Source: Clostridia bacterium (GTDB lineage Bacteria > Bacillota > Clostridia > Oscillospirales > CAG-272). Taken from it: a stretch of DNA of 9,591 nucleotides. A program made the translations under genes and the position numbers. Of this stretch, positions 1-5,483 are shown piece after piece; within the stretch, counting starts at the first letter, position 1; each line of letters begins with the position of its first letter. Below the pieces are notes generated by a model that was not told the origin of the DNA, searched no databases, and saw only the letters and a program-made list of their open reading frames with translations. The stretch spans positions 1 through 9,591 of the forward strand of contig JAFTIV010000085.1 of assembly GCA_017456685.1 (NCBI GenBank), in the 5' to 3' direction.

Positions 1-1
1 A

Positions 2-754
2 AAGGCAGAGCCTGTTGTTGAGGAAGCACCTGTAGTAGAAGAGGCACCTGTTGTAGAAGAGGTTATCGAAGAGGTTGTTGAGGAGACACCTGCTGAGGAG
101 CCTGTAGAAGAGGTTGTTGAAGAGGTAGTTGAGGAGACACCTGCTGAGGAGCCTGTAGAAGAGGTTGTTGAAGAGGTTGTTGAGGAAGCACCTGCTGAGG
201 AGCCTGCAGAAGAGGTTGCCGAAGAGGTAGTTGAGGAGACACCTGCTGAGGAGCCTGTTGAAGAGGTTTCTGAAGAGGTTGCTGAGGAAGAGCCAGCTGA
301 AGAGACTGTCGAGGAGGTTGCTCCTGAGGCAGAGGTATTCGAGGAGGCAATCGAGGCGGAGCCAGAGCCAGAGCCTGTTCTTGCTACAACAGTTGAGGAT
401 ATTCATTTTGTTGAAAGCGTAACCGCTGATGAGGTTGATAACCTTGTAACAGACGAGGTTGTTGACTCACTCGTTGAAGAGGATATTGAGTACATTACAA
501 AGGACGATGTTAAGAAGTCAATTGTAAATGTTGGTGTTCTTTCTATGAACTATGAGGCTGACGAGGTTGTTGACCTTGCATCACTCAAGGCAAAGGGACT
601 TATCCACAAGAAGTCCAAGTCTGTAAAGATTCTTGCAATGGGCTCGCTTGATAAGGCGCTCACAGTTAAGGCTGCTGAGTTCTCAGAGCAAGCACTCAAG
701 ATGATTATCCTTACAGGCGGTAAGGCAGTTCACACTGTATCAGTTGTTAAGTAA
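2..754 (+). CDS. Acidic repeat protein with C-terminal uL15 (ribosomal protein L15)-like domain, 5'-truncated
   Basis: The reading frame is open from base 2 to a TAA at 752-754, giving 250 visible residues; the start lies outside the window. Seen: residues 1 to about 110 are almost only Glu, Val, Pro, Ala and Thr, first as a 6-residue APVVEE-type repeat and then as five 17-residue repeats. A mixed acidic linker follows, and from about base 512 a compact domain of about 80 residues. That domain reads like the C-terminal half of bacterial L15: VNVGVL, then DLASLKAKGLI, VKILAMGSL, LTVKA, FS..A and a final GGK. Bases 626-718 fit the L15 family signature as I remember it (K-hydrophobic pair through to the last Gly). 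The normal L15 N-terminus, a basic Gly-rich rRNA-binding arm, is absent from the visible part and acidic sequence stands in its place, so this is probably not the ribosomal rplO product. Codon choice is strongly biased (GAG, GTT, AAG, CTT), which suggests high expression. Function is unknown. The domain call is fairly firm; any role in ribosome assembly or RNA binding is speculation. Confidence 0.75.
   Translation, partial: KAEPVVEEAPVVEEAPVVEEVIEEVVEETPAEEPVEEVVEEVVEETPAEEPVEEVVEEVVEEAPAEEPAEEVAEEVVEETPAEEPVEEVSEEVAEEEPAEETVEEVAPEAEVFEEAIEAEPEPEPVLATTVEDIHFVESVTADEVDNLVTDEVVDSLVEEDIEYITKDDVKKSIVNVGVLSMNYEADEVVDLASLKAKGLIHKKSKSVKILAMGSLDKALTVKAAEFSEQALKMIILTGGKAVHTVSVVK
74..328 (+). repeat. 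51-bp in-frame tandem repeat, five copies (last degenerate)
   Basis: Units start at 74, 125, 176, 227 and 278. Each is 51 bases or 17 codons, with consensus VVEE(T/A)PAEEP(V/A)EEV(V/A/S)EE. Units 1-4 are nearly identical in DNA; unit 5 has diverged. A shorter 18-base (6-residue) repeat built on PVVEEA precedes the array at about 11-70. The repeats are coding and preserve the frame, so this is a protein repeat maintained by recombination or slippage, not a CRISPR or intergenic repeat. Confidence 0.9.
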
Positions 755-764
755 TTAGCATAAA

Positions 765-796
765 TAAAAAAGACGGGAATTTCCCGTCTTTTTTTA
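765..796. terminator. Bidirectional intrinsic terminator between the L15-like gene and the lipoprotein gene
   Basis: The stem AGACGGG (771-777) pairs with CCCGTCT (783-789), extendable by A-T pairs, and is followed by a T-run to 795. An A-run at 765-770 supplies the T-tract for the opposite strand. It lies 16 bases after the plus-strand stop and just beyond the minus-strand stop at 802, so it can serve both convergent genes. Confidence 0.9.
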
Positions 797-801
797 TGGA
801 A

Positions 802-1281
802 TTACTGTAGCTCTAAAATCTCAACCTCGTGAGTAAACGAGGGCGCGCTTATTTGAATATGCCTTGGCAAATTGTCCTGTCCATAGCTTACTAAATAGGC
901 GATTTCGTCCTTTACAAAGCAAAGCGTCGAGCCCCCATTATCATCAACCGACGATGAGCTTAAGCACTCCATATCAAGGTCGAAAATTGAGCACAAAGCC
1001 ACAATTCCCGTCATTTTATCTCTCTCAAGTGGAATTTTAGTCCCATCACTTATCGCTACACATTCTTCATTATTTATTATAAAGGACACGCTTGAAAGCG
1101 CACTTGGCTCGCTTATTGAAAGCACCCTTTCTCCCTCGCGCTTTTCTATTTTTATATCGTATTCGCCATTTACGCGACATAGCGCGCTTACATCGCCCTC
1201 TTGATAGGCAAGAGGCTCGTATTTAGAGCCACACGAAACAAAAATAAGGGCAAGAAGCACAATCAAAAAAATCCGTTTCAC
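802..1281 (-). CDS. Small predicted lipoprotein, unknown function
   Basis: This is a 159-residue protein read from a GTG at 1281-1279. I chose that start over an upstream ATG at 1332 because an AGAGG ribosome binding site (1289-1293) sits 7 bases upstream, and because the ATG falls inside the rnpB terminator and would add a nonsense FFFF leader. The N-terminus is VKR, then a hydrophobic stretch ending IFVSC, a lipobox with the lipidated Cys at residue 17, followed by GS. This predicts a secreted protein anchored in the outer face of the membrane. The mature part (about 140 residues) is mixed alpha/beta-like with no motif I can name; a pair of Cys residues near the middle (ALCS, DMEC) and one later (TLCF) are visible. 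It lies directly downstream of rnpB with no convincing promoter of its own. The lipoprotein call is good; the function is unknown. Confidence 0.8.
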   Translation of the reverse strand: MKRIFLIVLLALIFVSCGSKYEPLAYQEGDVSALCRVNGEYDIKIEKREGERVLSISEPSALSSVSFIINNEECVAISDGTKIPLERDKMTGIVALCSIFDLDMECLSSSSVDDNGGSTLCFVKDEIAYLVSYGQDNLPRHIQISAPSFTHEVEILELQ

Positions 1282-1320
1282 AAAATCACCTCTTTTTAAT
1301 AAATATGAGGCGAAAAAGAA

Positions 1321-1345
1321 AAAAAGCACCAAGGGGTGCTTTTTT
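1321..1345 (-). terminator. rnpB intrinsic terminator
   Basis: On the minus strand, GCACC (1339-1335) pairs with GGTGC (1330-1326) around a four-base loop, with flanking A and T runs that extend the stem. A T-rich tract follows, running toward the lipoprotein gene. It lies about 10 bases beyond the end of the RNase P RNA P1 helix. Confidence 0.8.
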
Positions 1346-1353
1346 GTCTAAGA

Positions 1354-1717
1354 ATGAACTGAAACTATAAGCCGTGTTCTGTAATCGACGGTCATCTATC
1401 TTTGCACCTCGTCACCGAGATGCTCCGCAAAAATGCGTGCCACCTGCAAGGACGCAAAGCTTATCGGGCAAATAAAAATCCTCGCGTGCGGTGTTGCTTC
1501 GAATAGGGTTTACACCCGCCCTATGTTACCATAGCGCGTCGTGGGCTCTTACCCCGCGTTTTCATCCTTACCGACATAGTCGGCGGTAATTTTCTGTTGC
1601 ACTGTCCCGAGAGTCACCTCTGGCTGACGTTATCAGCTATTCTGCCCTGTGAAGCACGGACTTTCCTCACGATAATACCTTTCGGCAACATATCGCGCAA
1701 CCGTCCGTTTCAGTTCC
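1354..1717 (-). ncRNA. rnpB: RNase P RNA, bacterial class A-like
   Basis: This is the catalytic RNA of ribonuclease P, which removes 5' leaders from precursor tRNAs. Reading the minus strand, conserved blocks occur in the right order: GAGGAAAGTCC (1668-1658), then CAGTGCAACAGAAA, GGTAAGAGCCCA (1553-1542), a GTAAACCC block, and finally ACAGAACACGGCTTATA near 1382-1366. The ends close as helix P1: GAACTGAAAC at 1716-1707 is perfectly complementary to GTTTCAGTTC at 1365-1356. The length is about 364 nt. The arrangement looks like ancestral class A, as in Clostridia, rather than the class B type of Bacillus. The 5' end is placed from the promoter and P1; the 3' end from P1 and the following terminator. 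Confidence 0.96.
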
Positions 1718-1722
1718 TCTTA

Positions 1723-1751
1723 ATTATAATTTAAAAAAATGTGCTTGTCAA
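1723..1751 (-). promoter_or_regulatory. rnpB promoter
   Basis: A perfect -35 TTGACA (1751-1746) and a perfect -10 TATAAT (1728-1723) are separated by 17 bases. The predicted start near 1716-1717 coincides with the start of helix P1. A consensus promoter of this strength suits a constitutively needed stable RNA. Confidence 0.93.
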
Positions 1752-1820
1752 GTAATTCCACTAATAAAAATTTTCGCTTGAAAAACACTAAATACAAACA
1801 AGTTGAAAAGAGGCGACGCT

Positions 1821-2018
1821 ATGTTCGGTGAAAATTCATATAATATGCCACTTAATTTGGCAATGAGCTTTTCAAGCAATCCCGAGGCTCTAAAGGTGTT
1901 TCTAAGAATGTCAAATGCGGAGCAGGACAAGCTAATGCTAAGGGCGAGCGAGGCGCACAGCACCCGTGCAGTACAAAAAATGGTTGACGAGCTTTCGCAC
2001 ACCAAGGGAGCGCATTAA
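1821..2018 (+). CDS. Small 65-residue protein of a conserved Firmicutes type, unknown function
   Basis: Start ATG at 1821, preceded by an AGAGG site (1809-1813) seven bases upstream; a TTG at 1803 in the same frame lies upstream of that site and is not needed. The product begins MFGENSYNMPLNLAMSFSSN, then PEAL..F..MS.AEQ and a closing RAVQKMVDEL segment. It is soluble and probably all helical, with no membrane segment or Cys. From memory it resembles small Clostridial proteins of the pattern 'GFGMALAQN..AM..F..MSEAEK...V..L', often found as short orphan genes; this is recollection, not a search. It shares a 103-base gap with the divergent rnpB, is followed by a strong terminator, and its own promoter is not obvious. 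An 85-residue frame on the opposite strand lacks comparable support. Confidence 0.75.
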   Translation: MFGENSYNMPLNLAMSFSSNPEALKVFLRMSNAEQDKLMLRASEAHSTRAVQKMVDELSHTKGAH

Positions 2019-2021
2019 AGC

Positions 2022-2062
2022 AAAAAAACAAGCACAAGGTTGCCCTTGTGCTTGCGTTTTTT
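2022..2062. terminator. Bidirectional intrinsic terminator
   Basis: An 11-bp perfect stem, CAAGCACAAGG (2029-2039) with CCTTGTGCTTG (2044-2054), encloses a four-base loop. It is followed by T6 (2057-2062) on the plus strand and flanked by A7 (2022-2028), which gives T7 on the minus strand. It ends both the small-protein gene and the convergent permease gene. Confidence 0.93.
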
Positions 2063-2067
2063 ATAAA

Positions 2068-3591
2068 TTATAGTACTGTTGGAACGAAGAAGTAAATTAG
2101 GAAGAGAACTGAAACTACAATAGCAACAATTGAAACCTCCCACTTTGGCTTCTCAGTGCCCTTAACAGCAGAGATAATAAGCTCAACAAGATATGCGATG
2201 ATAGACATAACAGTGAAGGAAACAAGACCAACACCGATACCCTTAGTGATTGAGTATGAGAGAACCATAACTACAACAGTAAGGAATGCTGAGGTCGCAC
2301 CGATAGCAGAGCTAAAGTCGATGTTCTTAACATTGTTCTTCATCATAAGAACGCCTACATAGATAAGCGCTGATGCAGTAGCCGCACCTGGAATAACTGC
2401 GAATACAGGCATCATGAAGATAGCAAGGAAGAACAAGCAAGCGGTTGTGAATGAGGTAAGACCTGTTCTACCACCTGCGGAAACGCCAGCACCAGACTCA
2501 ACGAAGGTTGTAACGGTAGATGTACCAAGAGCTGCACCTGCACAGGTAGCAACAGCGTCGGAAATCATAATTTTGCCGTAGTTGTGAGGCTTGTTGTTCT
2601 CGTCGGAGAGGATTCTGTTACCGCCACAGCAACCAACGATTGTGCCCATTGTATCGAACATGTCAATCATACACATAGTGATGATAAGCATAATTACTGT
2701 GAACAATGAGTCAGCTGGGAAGCCAGTCTTAAATACATCTGTGAATGAGAAGAATACGCTATTTTCTCCACCACCGAAGAAGTTACCGAAGCTCTCCCAG
2801 AACTTCCAAGTAATACCAGGGGTGTTGCCTGTGATGTACTCAAGATTAGTAACACCAAGAGGAATACCAACGATTGTAGCACCAACAATACCGAGAATAA
2901 CTGAGCCCTTAACATTGAGCTTATCGAGAATAGCGATAAGGAAAAGACCAACAAGAGCAACAACGGCGGACTTAGCAGCAGGGAATGTTCCTGTAGCAGA
3001 GTCGTAGTTAACTATCTGGTCTCCCCAGTTAGTAAAGTCAACGAATGAAATTTGTGTGAAACCATTTGTTACGATGATACCAGCACTTTGGAAGCCGATG
3101 TAGGCGATGAAAAGACCGATACCAACAGAGATTGCGCCTCTTACTGAAACGGGCATTCCGTCGAATATGAGCTCGCGGAAGGTCTTGCCCTTGATTTTAA
3201 TAACAGAAAGAAGCAAGAAGATGATACCAGAGATGAGAACCATCATAAATGCTTGACCGATAGAGAATGAGAATTTGTAAGCAAATGCGCCTACTCCGCC
3301 ACCAATAATACTACCAACCAAGGAGTTAAGTCCCATACCTGATGCTTGTGCAAGTGGCATCTTAGCAAGGAATGCCATGAGCAATGTTCCAATGATTGCA
3401 CCGAATGCTGTTGCAATAAATAGTGATGACCATCTAAAGTCAGCAGGACCCGCGTACAAAATGGAGTTAGGGTTAACTGTCAAAATGTAAGCCATTGCAA
3501 GGAATGTAACAATACCGGCAACGATTTCCGTCTTGACATTTGTTTGCTTCGCGATTGGATCATAACCGAGAAGCTTTGCGAATTTTTTCAT
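2068..3591 (-). CDS. NCS2 family permease, AzgA-like (guanine/hypoxanthine/adenine type)
   Basis: This is a 507-residue polytopic inner-membrane protein predicted to import purine bases by proton symport. It belongs to the AzgA/PbuG branch of the nucleobase-cation symporter-2 family. Visible hallmarks are: TEIVAGIVTFLAMAYIL near residues 21-37, GMGLNS at 85-90, the signature FDTMGTIVG at 312-320 on the substrate-binding helix, and TSTVTTFVESGAGV with SAGGRTGLTS at about 357-380, whose Glu is expected to contact the base. It is longer than typical AzgA members (roughly 430-480), with extra sequence in loops around 180-205 and 250-290. Start ATG at 3591 follows a near-perfect AAAGGAGG site (3604-3597). 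It is a single-gene unit, divergent from mscL. No purine riboswitch is seen in its leader; instead a palindrome overlaps the predicted start of transcription. Purine specificity is inferred from the family; the exact base cannot be read from the sequence. Confidence 0.93.
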   Translation of the reverse strand: MKKFAKLLGYDPIAKQTNVKTEIVAGIVTFLAMAYILTVNPNSILYAGPADFRWSSLFIATAFGAIIGTLLMAFLAKMPLAQASGMGLNSLVGSIIGGGVGAFAYKFSFSIGQAFMMVLISGIIFLLLSVIKIKGKTFRELIFDGMPVSVRGAISVGIGLFIAYIGFQSAGIIVTNGFTQISFVDFTNWGDQIVNYDSATGTFPAAKSAVVALVGLFLIAILDKLNVKGSVILGIVGATIVGIPLGVTNLEYITGNTPGITWKFWESFGNFFGGGENSVFFSFTDVFKTGFPADSLFTVIMLIITMCMIDMFDTMGTIVGCCGGNRILSDENNKPHNYGKIMISDAVATCAGAALGTSTVTTFVESGAGVSAGGRTGLTSFTTACLFFLAIFMMPVFAVIPGAATASALIYVGVLMMKNNVKNIDFSSAIGATSAFLTVVVMVLSYSITKGIGVGLVSFTVMSIIAYLVELIISAVKGTEKPKWEVSIVAIVVSVLFLIYFFVPTVL

Positions 3592-3614
3592 AAAATCCTC
3601 CTTTTTATTAAAAG

Positions 3615-3635
3615 CAATATGGTTTTTCCATATTG
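3615..3635. promoter_or_regulatory. Perfect inverted repeat at the permease transcription start (possible operator)
   Basis: CAATATGG (3615-3622), TTTTT, CCATATTG (3628-3635) is a perfect 8-bp-arm palindrome. It begins 3 bases downstream of the permease -10 element, so it would straddle the predicted start site. As DNA it could be a repressor operator; as RNA it would be only a partial 5' hairpin. No following T-run makes it a terminator. Confidence 0.6.
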
Positions 3636-3637
3636 TA

Positions 3638-3643
3638 ATTATA
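3638..3643 (-). promoter_or_regulatory. -10 element of the permease promoter
   Basis: A perfect TATAAT reads on the minus strand at 3643-3638, about 47 bases upstream of the ATG. The expected -35 region (about 3661-3666) reads only TTTTTG, so the -35 is weak. The promoter may rely on the A/T-rich tract or on an activator. Confidence 0.6.
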
Positions 3644-3667
3644 TTTTAACATAAATTTCCCAAAAAA

Positions 3668-3697
3668 TCTACATTTTTTTGATATTTGTGCTACAAT
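3668..3697 (+). promoter_or_regulatory. mscL promoter (extended -10)
   Basis: TACAAT at 3692-3697 is preceded by TGC (3689-3691), an extended -10. A weak -35 candidate TCTACA sits at 3668-3673 with an 18-base spacer. It would start transcription about 22 bases before the mscL ATG. Confidence 0.6.
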
Positions 3698-3726
3698 AAA
3701 GAAAAGTAATTTGATGGGAGCCTAAA

Positions 3727-4299
3727 ATGAAGAAGAAAATAGAAAAGCTTCAAAAGGAAAATGTAAAGTTCTGGACTGATTTCAAGGGCTTTATCGCGCG
3801 CGGAAGTGTGCTTGATTTGGCGGTTGCGGTTGTTATCGCTGCAGCCTTTAACGCAATTGTAAATGGTCTTGTTGACTATATAATTACGCCCTTTATAACC
3901 TATATGACAAGCGGAGTTAGTATTCACGAGTGGGAATACATTTTAAGAGACGAGGTTGTAAACGCAGAGGGAGTAGTTGAGGTTACAAAGATTTCAATTC
4001 AATACGGACTGTGGCTACAGACGATTGTTGATTTTATAATTATCGCCCTTTCAATCTTTGTCGCGGTTAGAATTATAAGAAACATTCAGCGTAAGCTCAA
4101 CGAGCAGGAGCTTGCCGAAAAGGCAAAAAAAGAGGCTGAGGCTAAGGCAGAGGCTGAGGCTAAGGCGAAAAAGGAAGCCGAGGAGGCAGAGGCAAAGCGC
4201 ATTGCCGAGGAAAACGCACGCAAGGAAATGCGCGCAGATATCGGTGTCACAGCTGACCTTCTTACCGAAATTCGCGACCTTTTGAGGGAAAAGAAATAA
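3727..4299 (+). CDS. mscL: Large-conductance mechanosensitive channel MscL with long charged C-terminal helix
   Basis: MscL is a homopentameric inner-membrane channel that opens under membrane tension to release solutes on hypo-osmotic shock. Over 190 residues: an N-terminal amphipathic part with FKGFIARGSVLDLAV (19-33), TM1 about 29-52, a periplasmic loop about 55-95 (IQYGLWLQ at its end), TM2 about 96-118, and a C-terminal LLTEIRDLL (178-186) that forms the cytoplasmic bundle in known MscL. Usual length is about 130-150; the extra 50 or so residues are an Ala/Glu/Lys-rich helix (about 121-170) inserted between TM2 and the terminal bundle. In the pore helix, VVIAAAFNAIV carries Ala where E. 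coli and M. tuberculosis MscL have the pore Gly (VIIGAAF, VVIGTAF). ATG at 3727 follows GGGAG (3716-3720). It is a single-gene unit with a following terminator. Confidence 0.96.
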   Translation: MKKKIEKLQKENVKFWTDFKGFIARGSVLDLAVAVVIAAAFNAIVNGLVDYIITPFITYMTSGVSIHEWEYILRDEVVNAEGVVEVTKISIQYGLWLQTIVDFIIIALSIFVAVRIIRNIQRKLNEQELAEKAKKEAEAKAEAEAKAKKEAEEAEAKRIAEENARKEMRADIGVTADLLTEIRDLLREKK

Positions 4300-4302
4300 A
4301 AC

Positions 4303-4334
4303 AAAAATCTCTTGCAAATCGCAAGAGATTTTTT
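4303..4334. terminator. Bidirectional intrinsic terminator after mscL
   Basis: A 13-bp stem, AAAAATCTCTTGC (4303-4315) with GCAAGAGATTTTT (4321-4333), encloses the loop AAATC. The T-run on the plus strand ends at 4334, and the A-run gives a T-run on the minus strand. It serves mscL and the convergent small membrane protein gene that stops at 4339. Confidence 0.93.
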
Positions 4335-4338
4335 GTTA

Positions 4339-4671
4339 TTACAAATCAATTGTTTCGTTGTCCTTAAGGTCGTCAAGAGCTTGATAAAATAGCTTTTGGT
4401 CCTCCTCGTTTTGGAGCTGTTTGATTTGACATTCAAGGCTTAGATTGGTCAGTTGCTTGATTGAATATGTGTCGCTTACAAGCTGTCCAAAGGCATAAAG
4501 GAACAGGCAGAATAGAAACGCAACAACGAGCAAAACAAGAAACAAAACCGCCAGAAAGCCTTCCTCGACTGAAATACTATAAATTGTGCCAATTATCAAA
4601 ATAATGGCAAAAAAGCAAAACGCACCGATTGATAGCTTTTTTATCGTCCTTCCGGCATTTCCAAATAACAT
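4339..4671 (-). CDS. Two-TM small membrane protein, unknown function
   Basis: This 110-residue protein has two hydrophobic segments (about 15-32 and 38-62) separated by a short polar hairpin (SISVEEG). A cytoplasm-type polar tail follows, with coiled-coil tendency (QLQNEEDQKLFYQALDDL). The segment LYAFGQLV (58-65) at the end of TM2 recalls a YGFGQLV motif that I associate with small uncharacterised Clostridial membrane proteins; this is memory only. ATG at 4671 uses a GAGGAG site lying in the last codons of the upstream gene. The gap is 5 bases (4672-4676), so the two genes are almost certainly co-transcribed and translationally coupled. Function is not known. Confidence 0.75.
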   Translation of the reverse strand: MLFGNAGRTIKKLSIGAFCFFAIILIIGTIYSISVEEGFLAVLFLVLLVVAFLFCLFLYAFGQLVSDTYSIKQLTNLSLECQIKQLQNEEDQKLFYQALDDLKDNETIDL

Positions 4672-4676
4672 TTCTA

Positions 4677-4916
4677 TTATTTCTCCTCAGCGGTCTCTGT
4701 GAACTCGAGCTCGTCAAGCTCCTCGGTGTCAGCCTCGCAAGCCTCACAGGTGCACTCGTCCTCGCATTCGCAGATAGGAGTGTTTTCCTCGGCAGGATTG
4801 AACTCTATGTGAATGATGCAATGCTTCTTAAAGAACTTGTAGAAAACAGCGCACGCGCCTGCAATAGTAAGAGCAAAGCCTGAGAAGAACAAGAATATCT
4901 TCATAAAGTTTTTCAT
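4677..4916 (-). CDS. Small single-TM protein with Cys/acid-rich tail, unknown function
   Basis: This 79-residue protein has a short basic N-terminus, one hydrophobic helix (about 5-26), then KFFKKH, which by the positive-inside rule would be cytoplasmic. The tail is very acidic and carries five Cys in twelve residues (49, 51, 55, 57, 60: C-x-C-x3-C-x-C-x2-C), interspersed with Glu and Asp, and ends LDELEFTETAEEK. The Cys cluster suggests metal binding or redox chemistry but matches no family I can name. ATG at 4916 is preceded by a full AAGGAGG site (4931-4925), and a good promoter lies upstream. It is the first gene of a two-gene unit with the two-TM protein at 4339-4671. Confidence 0.8.
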   Translation of the reverse strand: MKNFMKIFLFFSGFALTIAGACAVFYKFFKKHCIIHIEFNPAEENTPICECEDECTCEACEADTEELDELEFTETAEEK

Positions 4917-4949
4917 AAAAATTACCTCCTTAATGGTATTTACAAGGTT

Positions 4950-4978
4950 AGTATATCACAAAAAAATTAAAAATGCAA
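4950..4978 (-). promoter_or_regulatory. Promoter of the small membrane protein operon
   Basis: -35 TTGCAT (4978-4973) and -10 TATACT (4955-4950) are separated by 17 bases, with an A/T-rich spacer. Predicted transcription starts near 4943, giving a leader of about 27 bases that contains the AAGGAGG site. Confidence 0.8.
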
Positions 4979-5009
4979 CACTCGACAAATAAATTTTACA
5001 AATATATAA

Positions 5010-5038
5010 TTGAATTTATACACATAATGTGCTAAAAT
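5010..5038 (+). promoter_or_regulatory. Promoter of the ruvX-DUF1385-prmC operon
   Basis: -35 TTGAAT (5010-5015) and -10 TAAAAT (5033-5038) have a 17-base spacer, and TGC directly before the -10 adds an extended -10 element. It is divergent from the promoter at 4950-4978. Confidence 0.82.
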
Positions 5039-5068
5039 ATATGTATCACTTTGAAAAGGGATAAAAAT

Positions 5069-5482
5069 ATGAGTAAAAGAATTTTGGGCGTTGACTTTGG
5101 AGATGTACGCACAGGACTTGCCTTGTCGGACCCCTCGGGCTTTCTTGCAAGCGGGGCAGGCACAGTAAAGGGTGGCTTTGAAACCACCGCGCAGGCGGTT
5201 GCCGAGGTGGCAATGAAGAACGAGGTGTGTAAAATAGTTCTTGGTCATCCTATAAATATGGACGGAAGCTGTGGCTTTAGAAGCGAGAAAATCAAGGACT
5301 TTTCAAAAAGGCTAACTGAGCTTACAGGGCTTGAGGTCGTTTTGTGCGACGAGAGGCTTTCAACGGCAAACGCTCACCAAATATTAAATTTAACTAACAC
5401 AAGAGGCGAGAAGCGTAAGCGCATAATAGACGAAATGTCAGCGTGCCTTATTCTTCAGGACTACCTCGACAGAAAGGTATAA
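5069..5482 (+). CDS. ruvX: RuvX/YqgF-type pre-16S rRNA nuclease (putative Holliday junction resolvase)
   Basis: This 137-residue protein with an RNase H-like fold matches the usual length (E. coli YqgF is 138). The family trims the 5' end of 16S rRNA precursor and was first annotated as a Holliday junction resolvase. Visible: LGVDFGDVRTGLALSD at 6-21 with the first acidic residue D9, VLGHPINMDGS at 57-67, CDERLST at 93-99 with E95, and DEMSACLILQDYL at 121-133 with D121. The acidic triad is therefore complete. ATG at 5069 follows AAAAGGG eight bases upstream; an in-frame TTG at 5051 lies before that site and is rejected. It is the first gene of an operon, with its stop one base before the next ATG. 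Confidence 0.95.
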   Translation: MSKRILGVDFGDVRTGLALSDPSGFLASGAGTVKGGFETTAQAVAEVAMKNEVCKIVLGHPINMDGSCGFRSEKIKDFSKRLTELTGLEVVLCDERLSTANAHQILNLTNTRGEKRKRIIDEMSACLILQDYLDRKV

Positions 5483-5483
5483 A

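Noticed and set aside
74..328. Possible CRISPR array
   Set aside because: The units are contiguous with no spacers, keep a coding frame, and read as an acidic protein repeat.
63..350. Minus-strand frame rich in Pro, Gln and Leu
   Set aside because: It is the antisense shadow of the 51-bp coding repeat. The plus frame continues into a recognisable domain and stops before a terminator.
1279..1332. Upstream ATG at 1332 as the lipoprotein start
   Set aside because: It lies within the rnpB terminator and gives an implausible FFFF leader; the GTG at 1281 has a well-spaced AGAGG site and a proper signal peptide.
1748..2005. 85-residue minus-strand frame opposite the small protein
   Set aside because: It overlaps the rnpB promoter -35 and has no clear ribosome binding site; the plus frame has one, plus a terminator and a familiar sequence pattern.
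2591..3007. 138-residue plus-strand frame within the permease gene
   Set aside because: It is antisense to a well-conserved NCS2 permease, with no recognisable domain or start signals.
3592..3726. Purine riboswitch ahead of the permease
   Set aside because: The leader is too short (about 40 bases from the predicted start) and lacks the conserved purine-aptamer junction and loop sequences.
5051..5068. TTG start for ruvX six codons upstream
   Set aside because: It would place the ribosome binding site inside the coding region and adds residues not typical of RuvX; ATG 5069 has AAAAGGG at a suitable distance.
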